Part shown: piece after piece, positions 43,880 through 52,647 of the stretch
Position numbering within the stretch: position 1 is the stretch's first letter
How the letters are laid out: the number at the start of each line of letters is the position of its first letter
Source of the DNA: Peribacillus sp. FSL P2-0133
GTDB taxonomy: Bacteria; Bacillota; Bacilli; Bacillales; DSM-1321
DNA length: 64,000 nt
Direction of reading: 5' to 3'
NCBI RefSeq assembly: GCF_037975445.1
Contig: NZ_CP150254.1
Coordinates: forward strand, 2,850,001-2,914,000
Position numbers and translations under genes: made by a program
The notes under the pieces: model-generated
Databases searched by the model: none
The model's input: only the letters and a program-made list of their open reading frames with translations
Told to the model about the DNA's origin: nothing

Positions 43880-45106
43880 TTATTTTGTCAATACAGCTTC
43901 CAATAAGTGTGATTGTTCCGGAATGCGGTTAACAACCTCTTTTCCAATTTCAATTGAGGCTGTTGCAGCAGGTGACGGTGCATTACATACATGGATGGTC
44001 CGTTTCCCCATTATAATATGAAAATCATCCACCATATTACCATCATCCTGTAATGCCTGGGCCCGTACTCCAGCAGGTGCAGGGATTAAATCATCTTCTT
44101 GAATTTCCGGAATTAACTCCTGCAGGCTTTTCGTAAATTGCTTTTTACTAAATGAACGGACATATTCATCCATCCCTTCCTTCATGAATTTACTAGCCAG
44201 CTTCCAAAAACCTTTATAGCTTAAAACTTCAGTTAAATCTTTCGCATTGAAGTCCGTTTTCTTATAACCTTCCCGTTTGAAACTTAGTACAGCGTTTGGA
44301 CCGGCATCTACTTCACCGCTAATCATCCGCGTAAAATGAACCCCCAAAAATGGAAACTTCGGGTTAGGTACCGGATAAATTAAATGATTGACAAGGAAGC
44401 GTTTTTCGGGCTTCAGTTTAAAATACTCACCGCGAAAAGGGACAATTTTCATATCAGTTTTATACCCTGCTGCTGCTGCGATACGGTCACTGTGCAGCCC
44501 TGCGCAATTAATGACCATTTTTGCCTTAATGGTACCGTTGTTCGTATCGATGATAACATCATCAAAACCCTCGTCAATCTTCTCAACCTTTGTTTTTAGC
44601 TTAATTTCACCGCCGTTGCCCCGGATGATATCCGCCATCTTTTCACTTACCTGACGATAATTGACAATGCCGGCTTGCGGGACGCGAATCGCACCAAGCC
44701 CATTAACATGTGGTTCGATTTCCTTTAATTCATCCACACCGATTCTTTGTATAGCCAGTTCATTTTGCAAACCGCGAGAATATAAATCATCTAAAAGGGG
44801 CAACTCTTCTGGCTTTGTTGCAACAATGACCTTTCCGCAAATATCATGTTCAATTCCATGCGTCCGGCAGAATTCCGTCATTGATTTGCTACCTTGACGG
44901 GCAAACCGTGCCTTGAAACTGCCCGGTTTATAATAAATTCCTGAATGAATGACGCCGCTGTTATGTCCCGTTTGATGATCTGCAACAACAGCCTCTTTTT
45001 CAATGACTACCACTTTAGCATTAGGAAAACGCTGGTAAAGTGCCATTCCCGTCGATAATCCTACAATTCCTCCGCCAACAATTGCGAAATCATACACAAT
45101 TAACAC
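43880..45106 (-). CDS. lhgO: L-2-hydroxyglutarate oxidase/dehydrogenase
   Basis: A protein of 408 residues of the DAO flavoprotein family. The FAD fold is YDFAIVGGGIVGLSTGMALY, followed by the LhgO block GHNSGVIHSGIYYKPGSFKA and the substrate-side GVRAQALQDDGNMVDDFHI. The enzyme oxidises L-2-hydroxyglutarate to 2-oxoglutarate and gives electrons to the quinone pool or oxygen. It is the partner of GlaH two genes downstream, and together they make glutarate into a central metabolite. It begins five bases after the GntR stop. Confidence 0.92.
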   Translation of the reverse strand: MLIVYDFAIVGGGIVGLSTGMALYQRFPNAKVVVIEKEAVVADHQTGHNSGVIHSGIYYKPGSFKARFARQGSKSMTEFCRTHGIEHDICGKVIVATKPEELPLLDDLYSRGLQNELAIQRIGVDELKEIEPHVNGLGAIRVPQAGIVNYRQVSEKMADIIRGNGGEIKLKTKVEKIDEGFDDVIIDTNNGTIKAKMVINCAGLHSDRIAAAAGYKTDMKIVPFRGEYFKLKPEKRFLVNHLIYPVPNPKFPFLGVHFTRMISGEVDAGPNAVLSFKREGYKKTDFNAKDLTEVLSYKGFWKLASKFMKEGMDEYVRSFSKKQFTKSLQELIPEIQEDDLIPAPAGVRAQALQDDGNMVDDFHIIMGKRTIHVCNAPSPAATASIEIGKEVVNRIPEQSHLLEAVLTK

Positions 45107-45111
45107 TCCTT

Positions 45112-45786
45112 TTATTGATGATTTTTAGTATTCAGCAACTCCATATACGTAATTAAATTGTTCTTAGTCCGTAAGATGTGAAATTCTACTGCTGCCCTTA
45201 GTTCTGCAGGATCCCCTCTTAGTGCCGCTTCATATATCATCCGGTGTTCCCGTTGCGTTTCTGGGTAATAATCAATCAGCAAATTCGGCGCAATGGGTGA
45301 GATCCCCAGCGTTTCTACCATTTTTTGAACCCTTGGCCATGGGCACCCTTTTCGGAGGGTTTCATGAAAAGCCGCATTCAAAAGGATATAATGCTCATTG
45401 GTTTCATCAGATAACTGAATTCCTTCCATTTCAATCAAAATTCCCTTTAGTTTTTCTTTGTCCTCCTTTGTTAAGTAAGGAAGTGATTTTTCTACTGCAA
45501 GACCTTCAAGCAGAGACCTGGTATGATAAATTTCTTCAATATCATCACGGGTAATCGGTGTGACGATTGCTCCTTTATGGGGAACCATTTCCACCAACCC
45601 TTCCAGTTGAAGTTGTGTAAGGGCCTCACGTATAGGCATCCTGCTAACTTTCAGGCGATCGGCCCACTCCTCTTGGATGAGTCGCTCTCCCTTTTTCAAA
45701 GTCCCATTCAAAATCGCTTTCCTAAGACTTTTGGTTACATTTTTAACGATTGTTGATTTATCTCTTCCAGAATTAGCATTATCCAA
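45112..45786 (-). CDS. GntR-family (FadR-type) regulator of the glutarate cluster
   Basis: About 224 residues. The winged helix is KSLRKAILNGTLKKGERLIQ with EEWADRLKVSRMPIREALTQ and LEGLVEMVPHKGAIVTPITR. The carboxy FCD domain (ITRDDIEEIYHTRSLLEGLA; NEHYILLNAAFHETL; YPETQREHRMIYEAALRGDP) binds a metal and a small acid. It resembles CsiR in role and context, which releases its operon when glutarate is present. A GTG at 45798 lies inside the ribosome site AAAGGTGG, so I prefer the TTG at 45786. Three matching half-palindromic sites lie just upstream, so it is probably autorepressed. Confidence 0.85.
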   Translation of the reverse strand: MDNANSGRDKSTIVKNVTKSLRKAILNGTLKKGERLIQEEWADRLKVSRMPIREALTQLQLEGLVEMVPHKGAIVTPITRDDIEEIYHTRSLLEGLAVEKSLPYLTKEDKEKLKGILIEMEGIQLSDETNEHYILLNAAFHETLRKGCPWPRVQKMVETLGISPIAPNLLIDYYPETQREHRMIYEAALRGDPAELRAAVEFHILRTKNNLITYMELLNTKNHQ

Positions 45787-45806
45787 TTCAGCTTCCACCT
45801 TTCGAT

Positions 45807-45901
45807 ATTGGATACAATTTTAACTATATCAACTATATAAAGCGATTACAATACTGAAAATTAAATATATTGTATCCAATCTAAAAATAAATGGATACAA
45901 A
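45807..45901 (-). promoter_or_regulatory. Three GntR-type operator sites
   Basis: ATTGGATACAAT at 45807-45818, ATTGTATCCAAT at 45869-45880 and the partial AATGGATACAAA at 45890-45901 share the TTG-N4-CAA plan of FadR-type GntR sites. The first and second are exact reverse complements of each other. They lie directly before the regulator gene. Confidence 0.72.
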
Positions 45902-46130
45902 ACATTAGATAACCATCTACTTGAGACCTGATTATTATTTCTGGCCCCCGTTGAAAATATAGTCTGGATTTTGAAAAGTATTATCCTGATGGAAAAGTGG
46001 AAATACATATTGTAATTATATAAGTGATAAAAGCATCTATTATGTGAAATAAGCCTTAAAAGTAGATACTTTATTTAGCTCGCCTTAAGGGCATGAACCC
46101 CGTCACCCACCGGGACTCATGCCTTTTTAT
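45902..46130 (+). ncRNA. Possible small RNA ending in C-rich-loop terminator (46090-46128)
   Basis: GGCATGA pairs with TCATGCC, an inner CCCG pairs with CGGG, the loop reads TCACCCAC, and TTTTT follows on the plus strand. No plus-strand gene lies upstream, so the terminator must belong to an untranslated RNA or to read-through. I found no convincing promoter. Confidence 0.35.
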
Positions 46131-46377
46131 TTCACCTTTGTTCATTAGGGATTTGAGATAATCCTCCTTTAGCAATATGACTTATCTTGTCCAGTCCATT
46201 ATGTAGTAGTTTCTTAGAGATGGACTTCTCTTTTAATAATAGTTTTTTTGTATCAGGATGCATTAATATTTTATCTGATGGCTCCAACCGTGATAAAATC
46301 AAACAAATATAGTTATGAAACATCATATATAAAATATGAAATTTCCAAAAAGTCATTGAATAAAGGGGAAAATATGA

Positions 46378-47085
46378 ATGGCGGAATTAAATGAATGGAA
46401 AAATAGTGCTCGCGGGCATAAATTCATAGCTTCTTTTAGCGGAGGAAAGGATAGTGTCTTAGCTCTATATAAAGCAATGAAGATTGGCGAACCTGCAGGA
46501 CTGATCGTCATGCTGGAGGAAGAAGGAAAACGTTCCAGATCCCATGGCATGCCTCCGGAACTCATACGTGCCCAAGCTGAATCTATAGGTTTGCCCGTAT
46601 ATACTGCAGCTGCCAGTTGGAGTGATTATGAAGAAGTATTTATGCGCCTTTTAGAAAATGCAAAAAATCAAGGTGCTGAAGTGTTAGTAACTGGAGACTT
46701 GGATATGCCCGCCCATGGCTGTTGGCATGATAAAGTTACGAAGAATGCTGGATTGAAGCTTGGAATGCCTTTGTGGGAAATGAACCATCGTGAAGCTGTC
46801 GAAGAGTTCTTGAATCTAGGATTTGTAACGATCATTGTAACCGTTAATTTATCATTGGGAATGCGTGATGATGATTTAGGGCGAAAGTTAACCCATGAAT
46901 ACGTGAAGGAACTTGAAGCTCGCGGCATTGACCCCTGTGGAGAAGGTGGAGAGTTCCATACCACAGTAATAGATGGGCCTATTTTTAAACAGCCAATTCC
47001 TGTTCGAAAATGTGAAATTATTAAGGACGGAGAATATGCTTTTTTGCCTTTGGAGTTAGATAAGAAGGCGGATATTGGTACCTAA
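46378..47085 (+). CDS. Dph6-like PP-loop ATP-binding protein
   Basis: A protein of 235 residues. The PP-loop IASFSGGKDSVLALYKAM near residue 20 binds ATP and adenylates a carboxylate. PPELIRAQAESIGLPVY, the GDLDMP stretch and the late GIDPCGEGGEFHTTVIDGPI are hallmarks of the diphthine-ammonia ligase family. Bacteria lack diphthamide, so the true substrate here is a different amidated or thiolated compound and is unknown. The ribosome site is GGGG before the ATG. It stands alone. Confidence 0.82.
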   Translation: MAELNEWKNSARGHKFIASFSGGKDSVLALYKAMKIGEPAGLIVMLEEEGKRSRSHGMPPELIRAQAESIGLPVYTAAASWSDYEEVFMRLLENAKNQGAEVLVTGDLDMPAHGCWHDKVTKNAGLKLGMPLWEMNHREAVEEFLNLGFVTIIVTVNLSLGMRDDDLGRKLTHEYVKELEARGIDPCGEGGEFHTTVIDGPIFKQPIPVRKCEIIKDGEYAFLPLELDKKADIGT

Positions 47086-47107
47086 TAACCATTCCTTACA
47101 AGCACTT

Positions 47108-47154
47108 TACTGCCCCTCAATTATTACATGTTCACTAACAATTGGGGGGCAGTA
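47108..47154. repeat. Inverted repeat without T-run
   Basis: TACTGCCCCTCAATT pairs with AATTGGGGGGCAGTA over 15 bases, including one mismatched or wobble position, around a 17-base loop. No poly-T follows, so it is not a standard terminator. Confidence 0.5.
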
Positions 47155-47371
47155 CATATGGTGGAATCCTTTTTTGGACGGGAGGAAAACGGCCAATGTT
47201 AGTTACCATAATATTATTATAGTAATCCTTTGTAAAACCCCATCTCATTTTGATAACTTCTGTTTCATATTTATACAATAAGCAGAATAACAGATTTTCA
47301 GAAGTCTAAATGTTTTTAATATATTGTTTGAAAAGAAATTGGGATTTTTTAGAACCCTAGATGTTATCAGC

Positions 47372-47399
47372 AAAAAAAGACTATATTCTAGTCTTTTTT
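47372..47399. terminator. Bidirectional terminator
   Basis: AAAAAAAGACTA and TAGTCTTTTTT form a perfect hairpin with a T-run on each strand, between the Dph6-like gene and the recombinase. Confidence 0.75.
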
Positions 47400-47569
47400 A
47401 GAAGTCATTCGATTGAGTTAAGGCCCTGTCAAATTACCCGCAATACCCGATTCCTCTGCGCATTTAGATATATCGTAATAATGTTCGAACTGGAAAAACT
47501 TCCTATTACAAGACTGTAATATCAATAAATAAATTATGAGTAATACAGGAGTTATCTTTGTCCGTTCAG

Positions 47570-48139
47570 TTAATAATAGAAATCCATTAATGTTTCGTCC
47601 ATTAAATCCTGTGTGAGTCCTATGTAAATCATTGTATCTTTTGGATTGGAATGATTAAGGATTTGCTGCAGTAAAGCAATATCCTTGAATTTTTGATAAT
47701 GCAAATAGCCGAAAGTTTTTCGAAGGGTATGTGTACCGACATCCGGAATGTCTGCCATTTCAGCTGCTTTGTTCAGGACCCGATAGGCCTGTACCCTAGT
47801 GATTGGACCATTTCCTTTTCGACTCGGAAATAAATACTGTTCATTTTTCAGGTTCGATTTCCGGACATATTTCCTTACTTCCTTTCGAAGCTGAGGATTG
47901 ACAAGGAATCGCTTAATTTTATCAGTCTTTTGCTCCACAATGACTATATGCGTACCCTCAAGAATATCTTTCACGCGCAATTGTAAAAGATCCCCTATAC
48001 GTAACCCAATGTTTATCCCGATTGAAAACATCATATAATCCCTGTAGCTGCAATATTTTAATAATGACTTTTTCATCTTTTCTATGTGATCCAACCGGCG
48101 TATCGGCTGGACATTCTTTATTCTTTGAGAGGTTGCTTG
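47570..48139 (-). CDS. Minimal tyrosine recombinase (catalytic domain only)
   Basis: About 189 residues. Catalytic residues are visible as the first arginine in GINIGLRIGDLLQLRV, HTLRKTFGYLHY with the histidine-arginine pair, the later histidine in LLQQILNHSNPKDTM, and the nucleophile tyrosine in MIYIGLTQDLMDE. The amino core-binding domain of XerC/D or phage integrases is absent. Such short recombinases are chromosomal in many Bacillus and are often not linked to a visible mobile element; their targets are unknown. The ATG at 48139 is used with a GGAG 12 bases upstream, a long spacing. No att site was found around it. Confidence 0.82.
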   Translation of the reverse strand, partial: QATSQRIKNVQPIRRLDHIEKMKKSLLKYCSYRDYMMFSIGINIGLRIGDLLQLRVKDILEGTHIVIVEQKTDKIKRFLVNPQLRKEVRKYVRKSNLKNEQYLFPSRKGNGPITRVQAYRVLNKAAEMADIPDVGTHTLRKTFGYLHYQKFKDIALLQQILNHSNPKDTMIYIGLTQDLMDETLMDFYY

Positions 48140-48202
48140 CATGAGTGGCTCATTCTCCTTTCCCCTTCTTTCATTGTACGTGAACAGGTGAAAAAAAGGC
48201 AA

Positions 48203-48648
48203 GTTTTATAAATTTCGATACCCTTATAAACCTTGATTTAACGCGTTTTCGAATGTATCAATAGAGGTCCTTTGTTACATTCGGAATATTCTTATAAAAA
48301 TGACCGTGAATAATGTTAAATCTAGTATTCTTCATTAACGGCATTTACAGCCTCATAGAGCGTTTTTATATCATCCTTAATGAATGACTCTAATGATTTC
48401 AACCAATGCCTTTAAAAGCTAAATATGGAGCTCGTTTTTTATCTTATCTATATTTTTGTACGAAAATGCATCATATTAAAATTCACTATTTTTTAAAACA
48501 TTTTCTAAAATTGTATGCATTACCTATTTTCATAGAGTCCATACCAACAAAAGGCAGGAAACATACGCTAAAAGTAATTTCTGTTTAAAAAAAGCCAATT
48601 TTCCCTGTACTAAGGAATCATCGGCCCTTAATATTATTGAATGTAACT
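48203..48648. other. Intergenic region with a coding remnant
   Basis: On the minus strand about 48410-48328 a frame reads HWLKSLESFIKDDIKTLYEA and ends VNAVNEEY before a stop, like the carboxy end of a lost helical protein that I cannot name. The rest is A+T-rich and shows nothing else. Confidence 0.3.
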
Positions 48649-49010
48649 CTAGTAACTTGATTCCAACCATTTATAATTTGACCAATCCACAAAACATTCC
48701 AGATCCAGAGCTAAAAGTACGCCCATTAACAGACCATTACCGATAAGGGGACGAATATATATAGGAATCGTAGCGAACACTTCCGCAGGAATGTTCGTAA
48801 TAAAGATACCAAAATGTGTCGGAGTAGCAATTCGGTATATCGTTTTAGAATTAAATTGAATATTATGCAGCGGTACCGAATAATTGTATATAGGCCATAA
48901 ATAAGACTGCACTCCCTTTTCTAACAGAAATTGTCGAAAATAAGGCTCCTAACGTAGGCACAAATCCAAGTAAAGTGAAAAGCGCTCGAAAATAAATTAT
49001 GATGTTCGTT
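48649..49010 (-). pseudogene. Nucleobase:cation symporter-2 (uracil/xanthine permease) remnant
   Basis: One frame reads RALFTLLGFVPTLGALFSTI and SVRKGSAVLFMAYIQLFGTA. After a frameshift near 48880 another reads NIQFNSKTIYRIATPTHFGI, then AEVFATIPIYIRPLIGNGLL and MGVLLALDLECFV. These are the last third of an NCS2 permease. The amino two thirds are missing. Confidence 0.72.
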
Positions 49011-49070
49011 TATTTGCCTAAAGAATGAATTGTTCATTCATAAACTTTCAGGGATAGAGGTTTAATAACA

Positions 49071-49991
49071 ATGGAGAGTATAATTACGAATAAGTGGACA
49101 GTGAAAGGCAAGTACGTCGTGATTACCGGGGCAACTAGCGGCATTGGGCTGGCCACAGCCAAAGAACTCGCAATTCGAGGCGCAAACCTGGGACTTGTCG
49201 CACGTAATCAGACCAAAGCGACTGAAGTAGTGAATCGAATTAAGGCATTAACCGGAAATAGCACCACAGTGGATGTGTTCCTAGCAGACATGTCTTCTCA
49301 GCAGTCCATACGTCAGGTTGCTGCCGAAATTCTGGCAAGGTGCCCGAAAGTGGATGTCTTAATTAACAATGCCGGCGCCTTGTTCGAAACTCGACAACTA
49401 ACTGTCGACGGATTGGAGATGACCTGGGCGGTCAACCATCTAGCACCCTACCTGCTTACGACACTGCTCCTAGATCGGTTAAAGGAAAGTGAGCAATCAC
49501 GAGTAATCACAACCGCATCCCACGGTCACAAGATGGCCAAGAAGGGGATTAATTTTGACGATCTTAGCGCCGAGCATCTCTATAGCTTTCCCAAAAAGTT
49601 CGTTGGCGGCCCTACATTTCGCTACGCGGAAACAAAGCTCGCCAACATCTTATTCACCGCTGAATTGGCGGGGCGACTGGAAGGAACCGGAGTCACAGCT
49701 CATTGCTTCGATCCTGGGCTAGTTTCCACGAACTTTAACCAGAACAACGGACTATTGGCCCGGTTGACCATGTCCGTGATGAAGATATTCTCCCAAAGCC
49801 CTGAGAAAGGTGCCGAAACTTTGGTATGGTTGGCGGACTCAGCCGAAATTACCAGTCACAATGGCCGTTATTACACCGACATGCAAATTACAATACCATC
49901 TGTACCCGCTCAAAATATGGACGCGGCAAAGCGTTTGTGGGAAGTAAGCAAGGAACAGATCCAGTGCTCGGACACCATTGATAAAGAGTAG
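49071..49991 (+). CDS. Short-chain dehydrogenase/reductase
   Basis: A protein of 306 residues. The NAD(P) motif is VVITGATSGIGLATAKELAI, followed by VLINNAGALFETRQL, the serine in VITTASHGHKMAKKG and the catalytic pair in FRYAETKLANILFTAELAGR. It is a classical SDR close to the retinol-dehydrogenase-like group; the substrate is unknown. By eye the gene is clearly richer in G and C and uses other synonymous codons than its neighbours, which suggests recent transfer. A broken TetR-type regulator follows it, probably its former partner. Confidence 0.88.
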   Translation: MESIITNKWTVKGKYVVITGATSGIGLATAKELAIRGANLGLVARNQTKATEVVNRIKALTGNSTTVDVFLADMSSQQSIRQVAAEILARCPKVDVLINNAGALFETRQLTVDGLEMTWAVNHLAPYLLTTLLLDRLKESEQSRVITTASHGHKMAKKGINFDDLSAEHLYSFPKKFVGGPTFRYAETKLANILFTAELAGRLEGTGVTAHCFDPGLVSTNFNQNNGLLARLTMSVMKIFSQSPEKGAETLVWLADSAEITSHNGRYYTDMQITIPSVPAQNMDAAKRLWEVSKEQIQCSDTIDKE

Positions 49992-50028
49992 TCCTATCTT
50001 ACCTGAAAATTGGAGAGTGAACAATCGT

Positions 50029-50323
50029 TGACGCAATTAGATGAACCTCATGATGATGCAGAGAACAGATTAACATTGCAGTCTTAAAGTATTTGCACAC
50101 CGAGGAATCATAGGAACAAAAATGAGTATGATTGCTGCTGAGGCCGGAATTAACCAAGGTCTTTCCTACCACTATTTCAAATCCAAAGAAGAGATTTTTT
50201 ACTCTGCTTGTGAAAGAAGCCATGGAAGAAGCGCAGGTGACACTTGAGAACGTCCGTAATGCTATCACCCAAAAAGAGAATTTTTGTTATGTAAGCGTTC
50301 CCTTAAGGTCATTATACCTATAA
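50029..50323 (+). pseudogene. TetR-family regulator pseudogene
   Basis: Across two or three frames one reads VLKYLHTEESEE-like helix one, then GTKMSMIAAEAGINQGLSYH with YFKSKEEIF, and after another shift TLLVKEAMEEAQVTLENVRN. This is a TetR amino-terminal HTH and the start of the ligand domain, with frameshifts near 50080 and 50200 and the rest missing. It lies 38 bases behind the SDR gene on the same strand. Confidence 0.78.
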
Positions 50324-50569
50324 GTTATTACCCTTTATCTTTCTGAATAATTTATCAATGAGAACAGAAATCCGATGCTGGATTAGCGACCAAGCAGCAA
50401 TTTGGGGCTTTATTTTGTTTAAGGATTTCTAAAATCGGTCCCGGAATTTCTTTTCCTCGATTGTTGTTAGATTCATATATATTAACAATAATTATGTTAT
50501 GTAAACTAATATATTTGATAAAGAGAATCTTAGATACTTCCCTTTGTCAAATGTAACCCAATCAATCAA
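50324..50569. other. Intergenic region without supported gene
   Basis: A minus-strand frame over 50395-50470 reads NRGKEIPGPILEILKQNKAP. It has no start or ribosome site and is too short to assign. Confidence 0.25.
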
Positions 50570-51541
50570 TTAATGAATATAAAAACTGGCATCATCTATG
50601 ATTTCTATTTCTTTGTAACCTTTCAGCTCATCCATCAATTGGAAAAGTGCTCCATCCTTTTGTTTTGCTTCAATCATGCAATCCAGCTGTGGTAAGCTTC
50701 CCTTTATTTGTTGCAAAAATTCCATGAACATTCCTGTATCCACAAAGTCAGCGTGTGCTCGGAATTCTTTATCGGACCTTGGACTTGAAATATGCATTTT
50801 CGGAGGTAGCTTGGAATTACTCCAGGTATTTAATATTCGATTCCAATGGTCTTTCCAATCTTCACTTGGTAACTGATGTGCGAGGTAATGGTGATAATCA
50901 AAAACCATTGGAATCCCTAATTTCTCACATAAATAAAGGGTTTCCGACAAAGTATAGGTAGTATCATCATTCTCAAGAATGACCATTCTTTGAATCGATT
51001 CAGGAATCAAACCCCAATTATGGATGAACTGCTCTAATGCCTGTACATGCTCCCCATAACCGCCACCAACATGCAGAACACAGCGATGCTCGGGATCGAC
51101 TCCCATTTTTTTTAATAACGTATGATGCATCCTTAATGTTTTTAATGATGTCTTCAGAATATCGATATTTGTACTATTCAAGATGACGAAATGATCTGGG
51201 TGAAAATCTATCCTTATTTTTGGGTGGTCCGTTATGAATGTTTTTAATTTAGCCAGCTCTTCTGAAATAGGCTCGATGTAATCCCATTCTGGAATTTCTG
51301 GATGATTGGCTAAAGGGATAAGTTTTGAAGAAAGCCTAAAGAACTGAATATTATTAGATTCGTTATGTATCAGTAAACGCCAGCAATTATGAAGATTGGA
51401 AATTGAAATGCGTTCGAGCTTCCTTATCGCGGCATCTCTGTCCTTAATTTTCGAAAACTGAGCAAAAGTCATCGTTTGGGATGGTGAACAGTTTGGAACA
51501 TGATTACTCATGGCTACATAACCAAGGCGGATTAATGTCAA
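50570..51541 (-). CDS. uvsE: UV damage endonuclease
   Basis: A protein of 323 residues beginning MTLIRLGYVAMSNHVPNCSP, the start typical of UvsE/UVDE. The TIM-barrel metal histidines and acids appear in RIDFHPDHFVILNST, CVLHVGGGYGEH, MVILENDDTTYTL, MVFDYHHYLAHQL and KMHISSPR. It nicks DNA directly 5' to UV photoproducts, starting an alternative excision repair. The start is a TTG seven bases after AAAGGAG. Many spore formers carry it. I found no LexA box before it. Confidence 0.93.
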   Translation of the reverse strand: MTLIRLGYVAMSNHVPNCSPSQTMTFAQFSKIKDRDAAIRKLERISISNLHNCWRLLIHNESNNIQFFRLSSKLIPLANHPEIPEWDYIEPISEELAKLKTFITDHPKIRIDFHPDHFVILNSTNIDILKTSLKTLRMHHTLLKKMGVDPEHRCVLHVGGGYGEHVQALEQFIHNWGLIPESIQRMVILENDDTTYTLSETLYLCEKLGIPMVFDYHHYLAHQLPSEDWKDHWNRILNTWSNSKLPPKMHISSPRSDKEFRAHADFVDTGMFMEFLQQIKGSLPQLDCMIEAKQKDGALFQLMDELKGYKEIEIIDDASFYIH

Positions 51542-51722
51542 TGGGATAGCTCCTTTACGGTTTTATGGTTATTGGAAGTATTCCCCTTTGCAATCAATAT
51601 TATATATGTAAGCAACCATCCTTCCAAAAATTAAAAAATGGCCTTTTTCCAAATGTTTATCGGGCAAAAACCATTTTTCAAATATTCATTTTCACGCTAG
51701 AATTTCATTTCTTTTTTTGTTC

Positions 51723-52226
51723 TTACACTGGAGGGGTCGGGGTCGGTTTGGCATATCCACTTTTATATTTTTCATCGACCTTATTCCGGATCTCTTTGAT
51801 GCTCATACCATCATTCAAGTCCAATATGGATTGTGCAGCTATTTCTAAGCAAACTCCACATCTCGTACCGTGGTCATCCCAAACGACTTCACCATTTTTT
51901 TTATTCTCATGGATAAAACAATCGTAATTATTTTTATGGTTAGCTGACTCTCCACAACCGCAGTAACAAGGTATTTTTTCAAGTAAATCTTTGTTTTGAG
52001 CAACAGCTAAATAGATTGTCTTCATATCCTCAGGTTTATCAGCCAAGAAATCCGGTGCTATTTCCTTACTGCTGGTCTCCTCTTGAAGATCTCCGGATAC
52101 TGTATGTTCGGAATGTCCTTCATGACTGCTTTCGTTTTGAACAACACTTTCCTTTTCATTTGAACAACCTGAAAGTACTAACGAAGAACAGATACCCAAA
52201 GTGATGGTCATTAATTTAAACTTCAT
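51723..52226 (-). CDS. PCYCGC-motif lipoprotein
   Basis: A protein of 167 residues. The signal peptide ends in the lipobox LVLSGC, so it is a membrane-anchored lipoprotein outside the cell. A charged, histidine-bearing linker (SSHEGHSEHTVSGD) follows. The conserved motif IPCYCGCGESANHKNNYDCF and a second cysteine pair in GTRCGVCLEIA make up the PCYCGC family. The cysteine pattern suggests metal or redox binding, but no function is established. The tail YAKPTPTPPV is proline-rich. Confidence 0.85.
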   Translation of the reverse strand: MKFKLMTITLGICSSLVLSGCSNEKESVVQNESSHEGHSEHTVSGDLQEETSSKEIAPDFLADKPEDMKTIYLAVAQNKDLLEKIPCYCGCGESANHKNNYDCFIHENKKNGEVVWDDHGTRCGVCLEIAAQSILDLNDGMSIKEIRNKVDEKYKSGYAKPTPTPPV

Positions 52227-52422
52227 TTATACACTCCTTTATCATTTTCATACTCCCATTTTATGGCACGGAAGACATTTCTACAAGCATAAGGTTCCAA
52301 CAAAATCAGGATTGAAAATGACAAGTATCAAGTATCCAGACCACATAACCCAAATACGATTTCGTGCATATTTTTAGAGTATTAACCACACTTTAAGGTA
52401 AAAAGAATGAGGTGATATTGTC

Positions 52423-52647
52423 GTGAGAATGTTTCCATCATTGTTAATTTTGTTAGGCACGTATTTACTTATTATACTCCTTGACAACCTACAGGGCTTG
52501 AATATATTGCACTCTTTCTATAGCATCAAACAATATTTGATAGTAGCTCGTGGAGAAGATTACTTTCTGCTCATTTCATTCACTATAATCTTTTTATGTT
52601 TGATAGTTTTCTCAGCCGTCAAAAACCGGCAGACTCCCTCTTCATGA
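52423..52647 (+). CDS. Small two-helix membrane protein, candidate germinant-receptor D subunit
   Basis: A protein of 74 residues. FPSLLILLGTYLLIILLDNL and YFLLISFTIIFLCLIVFSAV are two membrane helices joined by a short polar loop. Small two-helix D subunits are known to accompany spore germinant-receptor operons and to modulate them. Its end overlaps the end of the GerB-type gene by six bases on the opposite strand, so it is convergent with the receptor operon. The start is a GTG after GAGGTGAT. The D-subunit identity is inferred from size, topology and place. Confidence 0.6.
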   Translation: MRMFPSLLILLGTYLLIILLDNLQGLNILHSFYSIKQYLIVARGEDYFLLISFTIIFLCLIVFSAVKNRQTPSS

